A stretch of DNA of 6,272 nt from JBEVNR01 sp040507985 (GCA_040507985.1 JBEVNR010000045.1:1-6272); one strand, 5' to 3'. Counted from the first letter of the stretch, positions 1 through 6,064 are shown. Notes: generated from the letters alone by a model not told the origin. Numbers and translations: made by a program.

Positions 1-38
1 GCTAAAATTTCGTTCGTTTTTGCGGGAATAGTGAACTA

Positions 39-125
39 TTTAGCTGCGCTGACCTTCGGTTCAAAAAAACGAAAGGAATTTGCAGCAAAAAAGACCAAAA
101 ATCCGGCCATTCTCAAAAAGTGCAT
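39..125 (+). repeat. Left repeat arm upstream of pseB (modules B and A)
   Basis: This stretch matches the reverse complement of 1299-1365 in three blocks. Bases 79-106 match the complement of 1338-1365 with one mismatch in 28. Bases 112-125 match the complement of 1299-1312 in all 14 positions. Bases 39-67 match the complement of about 1306-1334 in 24 of 29 positions. The blocks are arranged differently on the two sides: here the 'tttagct.cgctg' module comes first, and the A module lacks the internal segment present in the right arm. A 9-bp inverted repeat, 13-21 against 65-73, also encloses the first module. The match is far too long for chance. I infer a dispersed repeat family; its name and mobility are unknown. 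Confidence 0.8.
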
Positions 126-203
126 ACAGCCTACGCACGCAAATTTTTTTCAAGGGGCCGGATTATTGCCATCGATGGGCTTTTCTCTTGATCGCCCCTT
201 CAT

Positions 204-231
204 TTGGTTCTATCTTGCGCCGAATTATGAT
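204..231 (+). promoter_or_regulatory. Candidate promoter for pseB
   Basis: TTGGTT at 204-209 and TATGAT at 226-231 are separated by 16 bases. The -10 box differs from TATAAT at one position; the -35 box is weak. Initiation would fall near position 238, leaving a very short leader before the ATG at 251. This is pattern matching by eye only, but the -10 hexamer is the same as that proposed for bamE. Confidence 0.35.
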
Positions 232-250
232 TCTTATGTAACCGGCAGAT

Positions 251-1267
251 ATGTTTAACAATAAAACGATTCTTATTACCGGCGGCACCGGTTCTTTCGG
301 AAAAAAATACGTCAGCACCTTGTTATCCCGGTACCAGCCAAAAAAAATTATCGTCTATTCGCGCGACGAGTTAAAACAATTTGAAATGCAGCAGAAATTC
401 AACCATAGCTGCATGCGCTACTTCATCGGCGACGTGCGCGACGCCGAGCGGCTCGAGCGGGCTATGGAGCACGTCGATTTCGTGATTCACGCCGCTGCGC
501 TTAAGCATGTTCCCATCGCGGAATACAACCCGATGGAATGCATTAAAACCAATATTTACGGCGCCGAAAACGTCATTCGCGCCGCCTTGGCGAACGACGT
601 CGAAAAAGTGATCGCCCTCTCCACCGACAAAGCGGCTAACCCCATTAATTTGTACGGCGCGACGAAACTGGCGTCGGATAAATTATTCGTGGCGGCGAAC
701 AACATGTCCGGCAGCCGCCGTAGCGCCTTTGCGGTGGTGCGCTACGGCAACGTGGTCGGCTCGCGCGGGTCCGTCGTTCCGTTCTTTAAAAAATTAATCA
801 CAAACAACGTCGAAGAATTGCCGATCACCCACGAAAAAATGACGCGCTTTTGGATAACGCTGCAAGAAGGCGTCGATTTCGTGCTGAAAAACTTTGCGCG
901 CATGCAGGGCGGAGAGATTTTTATTCCGAAAATTCCCTCGATTCGCATTCCCGAATTGGCCGAAGCGATGGCGCCCACCTTGCCGCAAAAAATCGTCGGC
1001 ATTCGCCCGGGAGAAAAGCTGAACGAAATTATGTGTCCGGCAGACGATTCACATTTAACGGCGGAATTTGACGACCACTACACGATTATGCCGAGCATTA
1101 CCTTTAGTCATAAAAATATCGACTACTTGAAAAACGGATTGGGGGAAGTTGGAAAATACGTTCCGGAAGGGTTTGAGTATAATTCCGGAAACAATACGCA
1201 TTTCTTGAGCGTAGACGAAATGCGCCGCCTTAACGTGCGAGTGCTTGAGGAAGAAGAGCAGTTATAA
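251..1267 (+). CDS. pseB: UDP-N-acetylglucosamine 4,6-dehydratase (inverting), PseB
   Basis: PseB removes water from UDP-GlcNAc and inverts C5, giving UDP-2-acetamido-2,6-dideoxy-beta-L-arabino-hex-4-ulose. This is the first step to pseudaminic acid, used on flagellins, capsule or O-chains; the enzyme acts in the cytoplasm. The 338-residue protein is a single-domain extended SDR of usual length for PseB. It shows the NAD(P)-binding GGTGSFG at 11-17, YSRDELKQ at 36-43, HAAALKHVP at 80-88, the catalytic STDKAANP at 124-131 with Asp126-Lys127, YGATK at 135-139, RYGNVVGSRGSV at 164-175 and IRPGEKLNE at 251-259. These match Helicobacter FlaA1/PseB almost motif for motif, with no membrane segments as in PglF. 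ATG 251 is the only plausible start, because an in-frame TAA lies at 239-241; it lacks a strong Shine-Dalgarno sequence. No pseC, pseF, pseG, pseH or pseI is visible. The gene is framed by inverted repeat arms. Confidence 0.95.
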   Translation: MFNNKTILITGGTGSFGKKYVSTLLSRYQPKKIIVYSRDELKQFEMQQKFNHSCMRYFIGDVRDAERLERAMEHVDFVIHAAALKHVPIAEYNPMECIKTNIYGAENVIRAALANDVEKVIALSTDKAANPINLYGATKLASDKLFVAANNMSGSRRSAFAVVRYGNVVGSRGSVVPFFKKLITNNVEELPITHEKMTRFWITLQEGVDFVLKNFARMQGGEIFIPKIPSIRIPELAEAMAPTLPQKIVGIRPGEKLNEIMCPADDSHLTAEFDDHYTIMPSITFSHKNIDYLKNGLGEVGKYVPEGFEYNSGNNTHFLSVDEMRRLNVRVLEEEEQL

Positions 1268-1298
1268 CGGATAGATCTCTTGCAAAACCTTAGATTAT

Positions 1299-1365
1299 AT
1301 GCACTTTTTGAGCCATAGGCCAGCGTAGCTAAAACGTCCGGATTTTTGGTCTTTTTTGCTACAAA
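1299..1365 (-). repeat. Right repeat arm downstream of pseB, inverted copy
   Basis: Read on the - strand, this 67-base element begins with the A module (1365 down to 1338), continues with 'acgttttagctacgctgg', and ends with 'ctcaaaaagtgcat' (1312-1299). It is the fuller version of the repeat found at 39-125. The left A module looks like a derivative that lost the middle part between two GGCC/CCGG-like points. One reading frame on the - strand is open through the whole element and encodes KKTKNP followed by LATLAYGSK; the matching frame of the left arm encodes KKTKNP and LAALTFGSK. The element begins about 30 bases after the pseB stop codon. No T-run follows it on the + strand that would make it a standard terminator. 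Confidence 0.8.
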
Positions 1366-1594
1366 CTTCGATCATCAATGCGTATAATTGATTTATCCTT
1401 AAAATTAAATTAACAATGTAAAAAAAAATACACAAAAGCTGATTATTATTGAATTGCGACAAAGTAAGCGGTATCGTTTCTTGTATTATCACACGTTTTA
1501 CGTTGTTTTAGGTAAGAAACGTTAATTAAAATCCTTTATTTTTTCGTACTTTTTTGGTTTATAGATTGTTATCTTAATTTTACGGGTGGAGAAT
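1366..1594. other. AT-rich non-coding spacer
   Basis: Together with the repeat arm this forms a gap of more than 300 bases between pseB and the next gene. It is AT-rich, with runs of A and T such as the nine A's near 1420 and the T runs at 1538-1555. I see no convincing coding sequence: the longest open frame on the - strand (1295-1492) has low-complexity composition, matches no family I know and runs into the repeat. No tRNA-like or other structured RNA fold stood out. Confidence 0.6.
1503..1532 (+). promoter_or_regulatory. Weak candidate promoter for the acidic repeat-domain gene
   Basis: TTGTTT at 1503-1508 and TAAAAT at 1527-1532 are 18 bases apart, about 60 bases ahead of the ATG at 1595. 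In such AT-rich sequence hexamers of this quality arise easily by chance, so this is only a placement suggestion. Confidence 0.25.
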
Positions 1595-2746
1595 ATGAGT
1601 TTAACGGAAATGCTGTTGCAAAGCGTCAATAAGAAGAATGCCGAACGGCAGTTAGAGTTGGGAGAAAGTCAAGAAGCTGACGTCGCAAAAAGCGCGCAGC
1701 TTCACGATGCTACCTCAAAAGCAGCTACAAAATCGATAAAAGTCGCGGAGGCTCGCTCCGGTCAGGAAATAAGCGAGGAAGAAAGCTTTAACTTTGACAT
1801 AGAAGAAGAAAGCGACTCGGATTCCGGCGACGACGTCGAAATCGACGAAGAAATCGACGAAGAAGGCGAGTCCGACGGCTTGCAAAAATACAAAAAAATG
1901 GAGCGTCCCGCTCCGGCCGCCGGCGCCACGCTTCGCAAACGCAAAATCGTCGCCACCGTCAAAAGCCCTCTTATAGACGCGTCGTTACATGGGCGATTTC
2001 GTTTTAAAACGCGCGACGAAGCCGTCGAACGTATTAAGGACGTGGCCGATCGTTTCGTGAAATCCTCCCTTACGCCCGAAGACCGCGACGATGCCCTCAT
2101 TCTGTGGGTCAAAGGCTACGACCTCACGCCGGACGAGGAAGAAAAAGGCTGCGTCGGCAACTACGCGTTCTTATATTGTGAAGAATTAACCGACGGACGC
2201 TTTACCTTGCGCGCCCAAAAGCTCGAGGCCGATCCGCAAAGCCATCCGCAACGCCGCCGTCGTAAAGGCAAGCATCCCGATTGGGGATATTACGTATTGC
2301 GTCGCATCAAAAAAGACTGGCGCTACCATTCGGTAGAGGAAGCCTATGCCGATTTGCTGAAATTGGCGGAAGACTTCCCGCAAGTCTCCATTCCCGCCCG
2401 CAATAAATTATACACCATCATTTATCAAAAACCGGAAGACAATAACGGCATTCCGTTATACCGGGCGGTGCTGGAAATAGAGCCGAACGGCGACAAGGGC
2501 GGTTTCTGCATTACGTGCAAGGAAAACGAGTTCCGTCGCAACACGGGCGCGCCCTCCGTCAACGCCCGCCCTGTCGTCGTTGCCGCGCCCGAAGTGGACG
2601 GCAAGCCGGCGGCCGGCTACTTCACCTCTATGCTTGAGATGAAGCGCGCCAAACGTAAGCCTGCTCTTGAACGGCGTAAGCCCGTGACGGGAGCGGCGGA
2701 ACAAAACGACGTCGTCGAAGAGGAAACCTCCTCAGCCGAAGAATAG
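1595..2746 (+). CDS. Unrecognised protein with acidic linker and probable tandem duplicated domain
   Basis: I do not recognise this 383-residue protein. No signal peptide or membrane segment is visible, so it is probably cytoplasmic unless exported by an unusual route. Residues 1-55 are polar and probably helical. Residues 60-94 are extremely acidic (EEES, DSDSGDD, EIDEEIDEE), partly encoded by an exact 12-base tandem repeat at 1838-1861. A basic patch, LRKRK, follows at 113-117. Two segments then look alike: about 132-210 and 228-310. Each begins near F/W-R-F/Y, continues with an EA-containing amphipathic helix ending in A-x-x-F, a middle stretch with L/Y-rich strands, and a last strand ending G-x-F-x-(L/I). 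A very basic RRRRKGK linker (220-226) joins them, and the C-terminus is again acidic. ATG 1595 is preceded by GGTGGAG; a GTG at 1586 in the same frame would add three residues. It stands alone between spacers. The function is unknown; an effector or a protein- or nucleic-acid-binding scaffold are guesses only. Confidence 0.75.
   Translation: MSLTEMLLQSVNKKNAERQLELGESQEADVAKSAQLHDATSKAATKSIKVAEARSGQEISEEESFNFDIEEESDSDSGDDVEIDEEIDEEGESDGLQKYKKMERPAPAAGATLRKRKIVATVKSPLIDASLHGRFRFKTRDEAVERIKDVADRFVKSSLTPEDRDDALILWVKGYDLTPDEEEKGCVGNYAFLYCEELTDGRFTLRAQKLEADPQSHPQRRRRKGKHPDWGYYVLRRIKKDWRYHSVEEAYADLLKLAEDFPQVSIPARNKLYTIIYQKPEDNNGIPLYRAVLEIEPNGDKGGFCITCKENEFRRNTGAPSVNARPVVVAAPEVDGKPAAGYFTSMLEMKRAKRKPALERRKPVTGAAEQNDVVEEETSSAEE
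1838..1861 (+). repeat. Exact 12-base tandem repeat, two copies, within the acidic linker
   Basis: GAAATCGACGAA occurs twice back to back (1838-1849, 1850-1861), encoding EIDE-EIDE. This suggests the acidic linker can lengthen or shorten by slippage in steps of four residues, keeping the frame. Confidence 0.8.
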
Positions 2747-2759
2747 TAGGGATAAAGAT

Positions 2760-2817
2760 TCACCCAAGAGTAGCCGTCGTTAATCGAGCGCAACAATGCT
2801 TGGCTACTCTTGGGTGA
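2760..2817. repeat. Perfect 16-bp inverted repeat with 26-base loop
   Basis: TCACCCAAGAGTAGCC at 2760-2775 is exactly complementary to GGCTACTCTTGGGTGA at 2802-2817. It starts 14 bases after the stop codon of the acidic repeat-domain gene, so it could stabilise or end that transcript. No U-run follows (the flank is GGAAAAAC), and the 26-base loop is long for an intrinsic terminator. A dispersed palindromic element, a protein-binding site or a 3'-end hairpin are the alternatives. Confidence 0.75.
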
Positions 2818-2881
2818 GGAAAAACAGATAATGACCCCTAAGATGTTGAGCGTGTTCTAACCTGTCGAATTTTTCTATAAT

Positions 2882-2897
2882 TTTAATTATAATTAAA
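2882..2897. repeat. Perfect 16-bp AT palindrome
   Basis: TTTAATTATAATTAAA reads the same on both strands and overlaps the end of a TATAAT at 2876-2881. It lies about 140 bases ahead of bamE. It could be an operator half-site pair or simply chance in an AT-only stretch. It has TTAA-N6-TTAA spacing, one base short of the CtrA-type TTAA-N7-TTAA box. Confidence 0.4.
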
Positions 2898-2978
2898 TAA
2901 CGATAAGCCCCACGGCTTTATTAGGAGCGCTTAATACATTTTTGTCCTGCGGAGCGCCCGGATATCGCCATGGTCTCG

Positions 2979-3007
2979 TTGCTTTTTAGGAAAAGCGCGT
3001 TTATGAT
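2979..3007 (+). promoter_or_regulatory. Candidate promoter for bamE
   Basis: TTGCTT at 2979-2984 and TATGAT at 3002-3007 are exactly 17 bases apart, predicting a start near 3014 and a leader of about 22 bases. The spacer carries a small inverted repeat, GCTTTT-TAGG-AAAAGC (2981-2996). Position and spacing are good; the -35 matches the consensus at only three bases. Confidence 0.45.
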
Positions 3008-3035
3008 GCGCACATGACGAAAAAAGGGCGACATT

Positions 3036-3497
3036 ATGGGTACGTATCGGGGCGCCTTAACGGCGCTGCTCGCCGGAATGGCGTGCATAACGCAATCCTG
3101 CATCGAAACGAAACAAGAGTCCGGGTATAACTTCCGGCAAAAACACACCGACGACGCCGAGCTGAACGGCATGAGCCGCCGCGAGGTGTACGCCCGCCTC
3201 GGCAGCCCGTCGTCCGTCTCGGCGGTAGACGTCGAGAAATGGCTGTATATCGGTTCGGAAACGGGACGGAAATCCATATTCGATCCGAAAATGAAAAAAC
3301 TGCGCATCCTTGAAATTGCGTTTGACGGCGAAGGCAAGGTGGCGTCGTGGCACGAATACGGCAACGAAAACATTCGTCCGATCGATTTTAACGACGACGA
3401 AACCCCCACCGCCGGGCATTCCGTGGGCGCCCTGGAACAATTAATCGGCAATATCGGCCGCTTCTCCGGCGCCGAGGCCCCGGTCGAGCCGGAATAA
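3036..3497 (+). CDS. bamE: Outer-membrane assembly lipoprotein BamE (SmpA/OmlA family)
   Basis: BamE is a small periplasmic lipoprotein of the BAM complex, which inserts beta-barrel proteins into the outer membrane. The 153-residue product has a short hydrophobic N-terminus (about 7-19) and Cys22 in an ITQSC context. This is a non-ideal lipobox, with Gln at -2 and Thr at -3, but it fits the family position. The core follows: G45-M-S-R-R-E-V-Y-A-R-L-G-S-P-S (45-59), W69-LYIG, IFDPK (81-85) and a beta strand ILEIAFDGEGKV (91-102). The alphaproteobacterial tail has ETPTAG (122-127) and LIGNIGRF (136-143). Start choice is firm: an in-frame TGA lies at 3015-3017 and AAAAAGGG (3021-3028) sits seven bases before the ATG. 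It is followed after 78 bases by a DUF2336 gene on the same strand. Residues after 143 are a short acidic tail. Confidence 0.9.
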   Translation: MGTYRGALTALLAGMACITQSCIETKQESGYNFRQKHTDDAELNGMSRREVYARLGSPSSVSAVDVEKWLYIGSETGRKSIFDPKMKKLRILEIAFDGEGKVASWHEYGNENIRPIDFNDDETPTAGHSVGALEQLIGNIGRFSGAEAPVEPE

Positions 3498-3521
3498 TTA
3501 CGCGCCGGCGTTAATTATTCC
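3491..3521 (+). terminator. Hairpin over the bamE stop codon, possible terminator or attenuator
   Basis: GGAATAATTACGC (3491-3503) pairs with GCGTTAATTATTCC (3508-3521) around a GCCG loop with a single bulged base. The bamE stop codon TAA (3495-3497) is inside the left arm. The downstream sequence CTTAGATG has no clean U-run, so if it works as a terminator it is probably leaky; it may instead protect the 3' end of the bamE message. Confidence 0.5.
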
Positions 3522-3575
3522 TTAGATGTTGCCGCCCTATCATCGGCGTATGGCGAACATACGGATGGATAGGGC

Positions 3576-4733
3576 ATGAGCGATAGTTCCGTCGGTTCCA
3601 GGCAGCCTGCGGCCCGCCTAACGGAAAACGACGTCAAACATTTTGCGGAATCTTCCGTTGAAAAGCGACTGGAGCTTACCCGCCGCCTCGTCGAGGCGTA
3701 TCATTATAAAACCACGCCCGACGCCTATCGCCTGGTGGCCGACGACGTGTTTAGGGTGTTGGCGAAAGATGCCTCGAAAGAGGTGCGCGCCTTTTTTTCC
3801 GACTTAATAAAAACCTCCGACAAGGCGCCGCACGACGTCGTGCGCCGACTCGCCTTCGACGAGGTCGAGGTCGCGACGTCGGTGCTTGAGGGTTCGCCGC
3901 TGCTTACCGAAAAGGACGTGATGGACGTCATCGCCGAATCGGGCCAAAGCGAGCCGAAATTATTTGCCATCGCCGGACGGCCTTTCGTGAGCAAGCCCGT
4001 TTCCTTCGCCTTGGCCGATAGCGGTTTCGGCGCCGTCGCCGCAAAGCTGAGCCGCAACGAAAACGCCGACGTCGGCGAGAAGGCCTTTCGCGTCATGCTC
4101 GACCGCTACGCCCAGGAAGAGCGCGCCATGACGGCGCTGTTGTCGCGCGCCTCCGTGCCTCCTTCCGTCATGGATATGGCGGCCAGGCGCATCTCCCATG
4201 CAATGTTGCGCGAGATCGGGGAGAAACATCCGTTTTTGCAAGGCGTTGCCTTTAAGTTGATTGGCGCCTCCGCGCAAGAGGTCGGAAAAGTCAACGGAGA
4301 TTCCGACGCCAAAGACTATGTCGCGTTCGCAAAAAAAATGCGCGAGGCGCATGTGGGCGACGACATCGCGGGCATTATCGCGCTGGCGCTTGCCAAGCCC
4401 CGTTTTTTTGAGCATTACTTGTCGCAAACGCTGAACGTGCCGCCGGTAAACGTGCGAAAATTGCTGGAAGCCGATTCGGAACGCGGGTTTTACGCTTTGT
4501 ACCATCGTGCGAAAATGCCGCCGCATTTATACGGCGCGGTAAAATTGCTGCACGAGGCCGCTAGGCGGGTGCAACCGCTTTTACGGCAAAACGACTTAGC
4601 GACGGAATTAAGCGCCTCTAACCGCATGATAGAGACGATGCAATTGCTGGCGGAGGAAAGCGAGGCGGAAATAGAGCATCTTGACTATATCGTCGCCCTC
4701 GTTCGGTACAGCCAACGGGTGTTTGCAACGTAA
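3576..4733 (+). CDS. DUF2336 family protein
   Basis: This 385-residue protein belongs to the DUF2336 family, whose function is unknown and which is found mainly in Alphaproteobacteria. The family core is at about 60-215 and is built of HEAT-like helix pairs: LAKDASKEVRAFFSDLI (62-78), APHDVVRRLAFDEVEVATSVL (84-104), SPLLTEKDVMDVI (107-119), IAGRPFVSKPVSFAL (132-146) and SVPPSVMDMAARRI (193-206). The LA-x-D-x-x-x-E-V-R and S-P-L-L-(T/S) motifs are what I recognise. The C-terminal half (216-385) is helical and less conserved; I know no domain for it. No signal peptide or membrane segment is visible, so it is probably cytoplasmic. The start is fixed by an in-frame TAG directly upstream (3570-3572) and a GGA six bases before the ATG. 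It may be co-transcribed with bamE through the hairpin at 3491-3521. HEAT-like folds suggest a protein-binding scaffold; this is inference. Confidence 0.85.
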   Translation: MSDSSVGSRQPAARLTENDVKHFAESSVEKRLELTRRLVEAYHYKTTPDAYRLVADDVFRVLAKDASKEVRAFFSDLIKTSDKAPHDVVRRLAFDEVEVATSVLEGSPLLTEKDVMDVIAESGQSEPKLFAIAGRPFVSKPVSFALADSGFGAVAAKLSRNENADVGEKAFRVMLDRYAQEERAMTALLSRASVPPSVMDMAARRISHAMLREIGEKHPFLQGVAFKLIGASAQEVGKVNGDSDAKDYVAFAKKMREAHVGDDIAGIIALALAKPRFFEHYLSQTLNVPPVNVRKLLEADSERGFYALYHRAKMPPHLYGAVKLLHEAARRVQPLLRQNDLATELSASNRMIETMQLLAEESEAEIEHLDYIVALVRYSQRVFAT

Positions 4734-4870
4734 CTCGTTTTTGCTAACCTTGTTAAGAAAGCCATTTACTTAAATCGAAAAAAAATATATCATGAAACCT
4801 ATCCAAATCATCTAAAGGCCGAAATACGCATCTTTCGTCCTTACTTTCCCGCAAAAAGAACGTTCCGAAT

Positions 4871-6064
4871 TTGACGTTTACCTCGCTCTTCCTTGCCATG
4901 TCGCACCGCAACTCCGGGGTGGATGAATTCATTTCTTCCTCTTTAGAGAGCGACGCCACCTCTCTCCGCCCGATTGACGCACAGGCTTGCTTACGCATTT
5001 TGCTTCCGTATGGCTTCTACTTAATTTCGTCGCGCAAAAGGAACTATATCGGATTTTGGATATCCCTTCTCGCCGCCATCTGCTTGCTTTTCCTCATGGG
5101 AACGTATGTCTGGCATATGGTGAACCTCATCCTCAAAGAGATCATGCTAAGCGGCGCCTCCCTGTCTCTCCACCTTGCCGTCGGTTTTTTTGCCGCCGCC
5201 ATATCGCTCCACCTATTGCTTCTTGCTTCGTTTGCCTTCTTTCATAAGAAATGGGAGTCTCTCTCGTCAAAAGCAGCCGGATTTACGCTGGCAGTACTTT
5301 CTGTATTCCTAACGTGTTTCCTTATCGCTTCCGACATATGTTCCGGAAGATTAATCCGCCGCAATGCCTTAAATACGCTTTGGGTTGCTTACGTCCTTTA
5401 TTATCTCGTCGGCACGTTTTGTTTTTGGCGCATGAGGTCGGAAAAAAAGAAGTCCAATGAAACGGAGGATCCGAATAAGTTTCAGTTGAATATCATCAAT
5501 CCTTCCAATTCTTTGCCTACCGCCAACGGCACAGAAAATCCTTTCTCCGATGCGTCCGAGGTTGTTTACGTTCTGCATCCTAACAACACAGACCACCTTG
5601 CCGCCATCTCAAAAGCAGCAGGAGGGAAAAATTGCACAATTAATCAATCCGGCGCTCAATATCTTTTTAACGTTAACAGCACGCATATTGCCGAGTTGGT
5701 TGTGCACGGTGCTGATAAGGAAGTTCCCATAAAAGCCGGTTGGAAATCTTATACGATCCATAACAATAAAGATCAACCATTGTTTTATCTTAATTGTGTC
5801 GAAGGGATCGAAATAGATTATCCTCAACACGCTTACATACCTCATATGAGTGGCGATTATGATCAGACTTCGCACATCTGGATTAAGGATGTTGACCGGA
5901 ATTTTGTCCTCAAAATTGACCCGCCTGCTGGCGACCAATTCTTTTTTATTCGCCGTTCGAACAAAAGGACGAGCGTCGGCTATTCCGCATTGCCGACGTC
6001 ATCTACCGAGGTGACTGCGCCAACGGAACAATGCACTCCGCAGGCACCCTTCGACGTCGTATAA
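4871..6064 (+). CDS. Unrecognised membrane protein: four TM segments plus soluble C-terminal domain
   Basis: I do not recognise this protein (397 residues from TTG 4871, 388 from ATG 4898). Neither start has a clear Shine-Dalgarno sequence; the frame is open back to a TGA at 4793-4795 with no earlier ATG, GTG or TTG. Numbering from TTG, four hydrophobic segments lie near 59-81, 97-124, 133-155 and 168-187. Basic residues before the first (RKR 55-57), after the second (HKK 125-127) and after the fourth (EKKK 191-194) put both ends in the cytoplasm. A polar linker of about 35 residues leads to a soluble, strand-rich region from about 229 to 371, with motifs such as VVYVLHPNN, QYLFNV, ELVVHG, WKSYTIHN and FVLKIDPP, and an S/T/P-rich tail. 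DNA encoding the soluble half is visibly more AT-rich than that of the TM half. There is no enzyme motif I can name. Confidence 0.75.
   Translation: MTFTSLFLAMSHRNSGVDEFISSSLESDATSLRPIDAQACLRILLPYGFYLISSRKRNYIGFWISLLAAICLLFLMGTYVWHMVNLILKEIMLSGASLSLHLAVGFFAAAISLHLLLLASFAFFHKKWESLSSKAAGFTLAVLSVFLTCFLIASDICSGRLIRRNALNTLWVAYVLYYLVGTFCFWRMRSEKKKSNETEDPNKFQLNIINPSNSLPTANGTENPFSDASEVVYVLHPNNTDHLAAISKAAGGKNCTINQSGAQYLFNVNSTHIAELVVHGADKEVPIKAGWKSYTIHNNKDQPLFYLNCVEGIEIDYPQHAYIPHMSGDYDQTSHIWIKDVDRNFVLKIDPPAGDQFFFIRRSNKRTSVGYSALPTSSTEVTAPTEQCTPQAPFDVV

Noticed and set aside
31..258. 75-residue open frame (GTG start) running through the left repeat and overlapping the start of pseB
   Set aside because: Most of it is the repeat and spacer; no ribosome site, no family resemblance, and it ends inside pseB. 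The openness is better explained by the repeat's own frame.
2901..2926. Hairpin ATAAGCC-CCAC-GGCTTTAT as a terminator
   Set aside because: Short stem with a bulge, no U-run on either strand, and no gene ending next to it.
2921..3031. 37-residue small protein on the - strand (MSPFF...) divergent from bamE
   Set aside because: It is only the tail of the longer antisense frame, begins over the bamE promoter and start region, and matches no small protein I know.
2921..3451. 176-residue open frame on the - strand, longer than bamE
   Set aside because: It is antisense to a confidently recognised bamE, whose biased codon use leaves the opposite strand open. Its sequence is serine-rich with no known domain.
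3960..4526. 188-residue - strand open frame inside the DUF2336 gene
   Set aside because: Histidine- and arginine-rich shadow typical of antisense to GC-rich coding sequence; the + strand product is recognised.
4741..4791. Promoter for the four-TM gene (TTGTTA, TTAAAT, TATATC)
   Set aside because: No pair of hexamers has proper spacing; AT-rich sequence gives such matches freely.
4753..4998. 81-residue - strand open frame overlapping the start of the four-TM gene
   Set aside because: There is a possible GGAAG ribosome site, but the frame is largely antisense to the N-terminal part of the + strand gene and ends in AT-rich low-complexity sequence.
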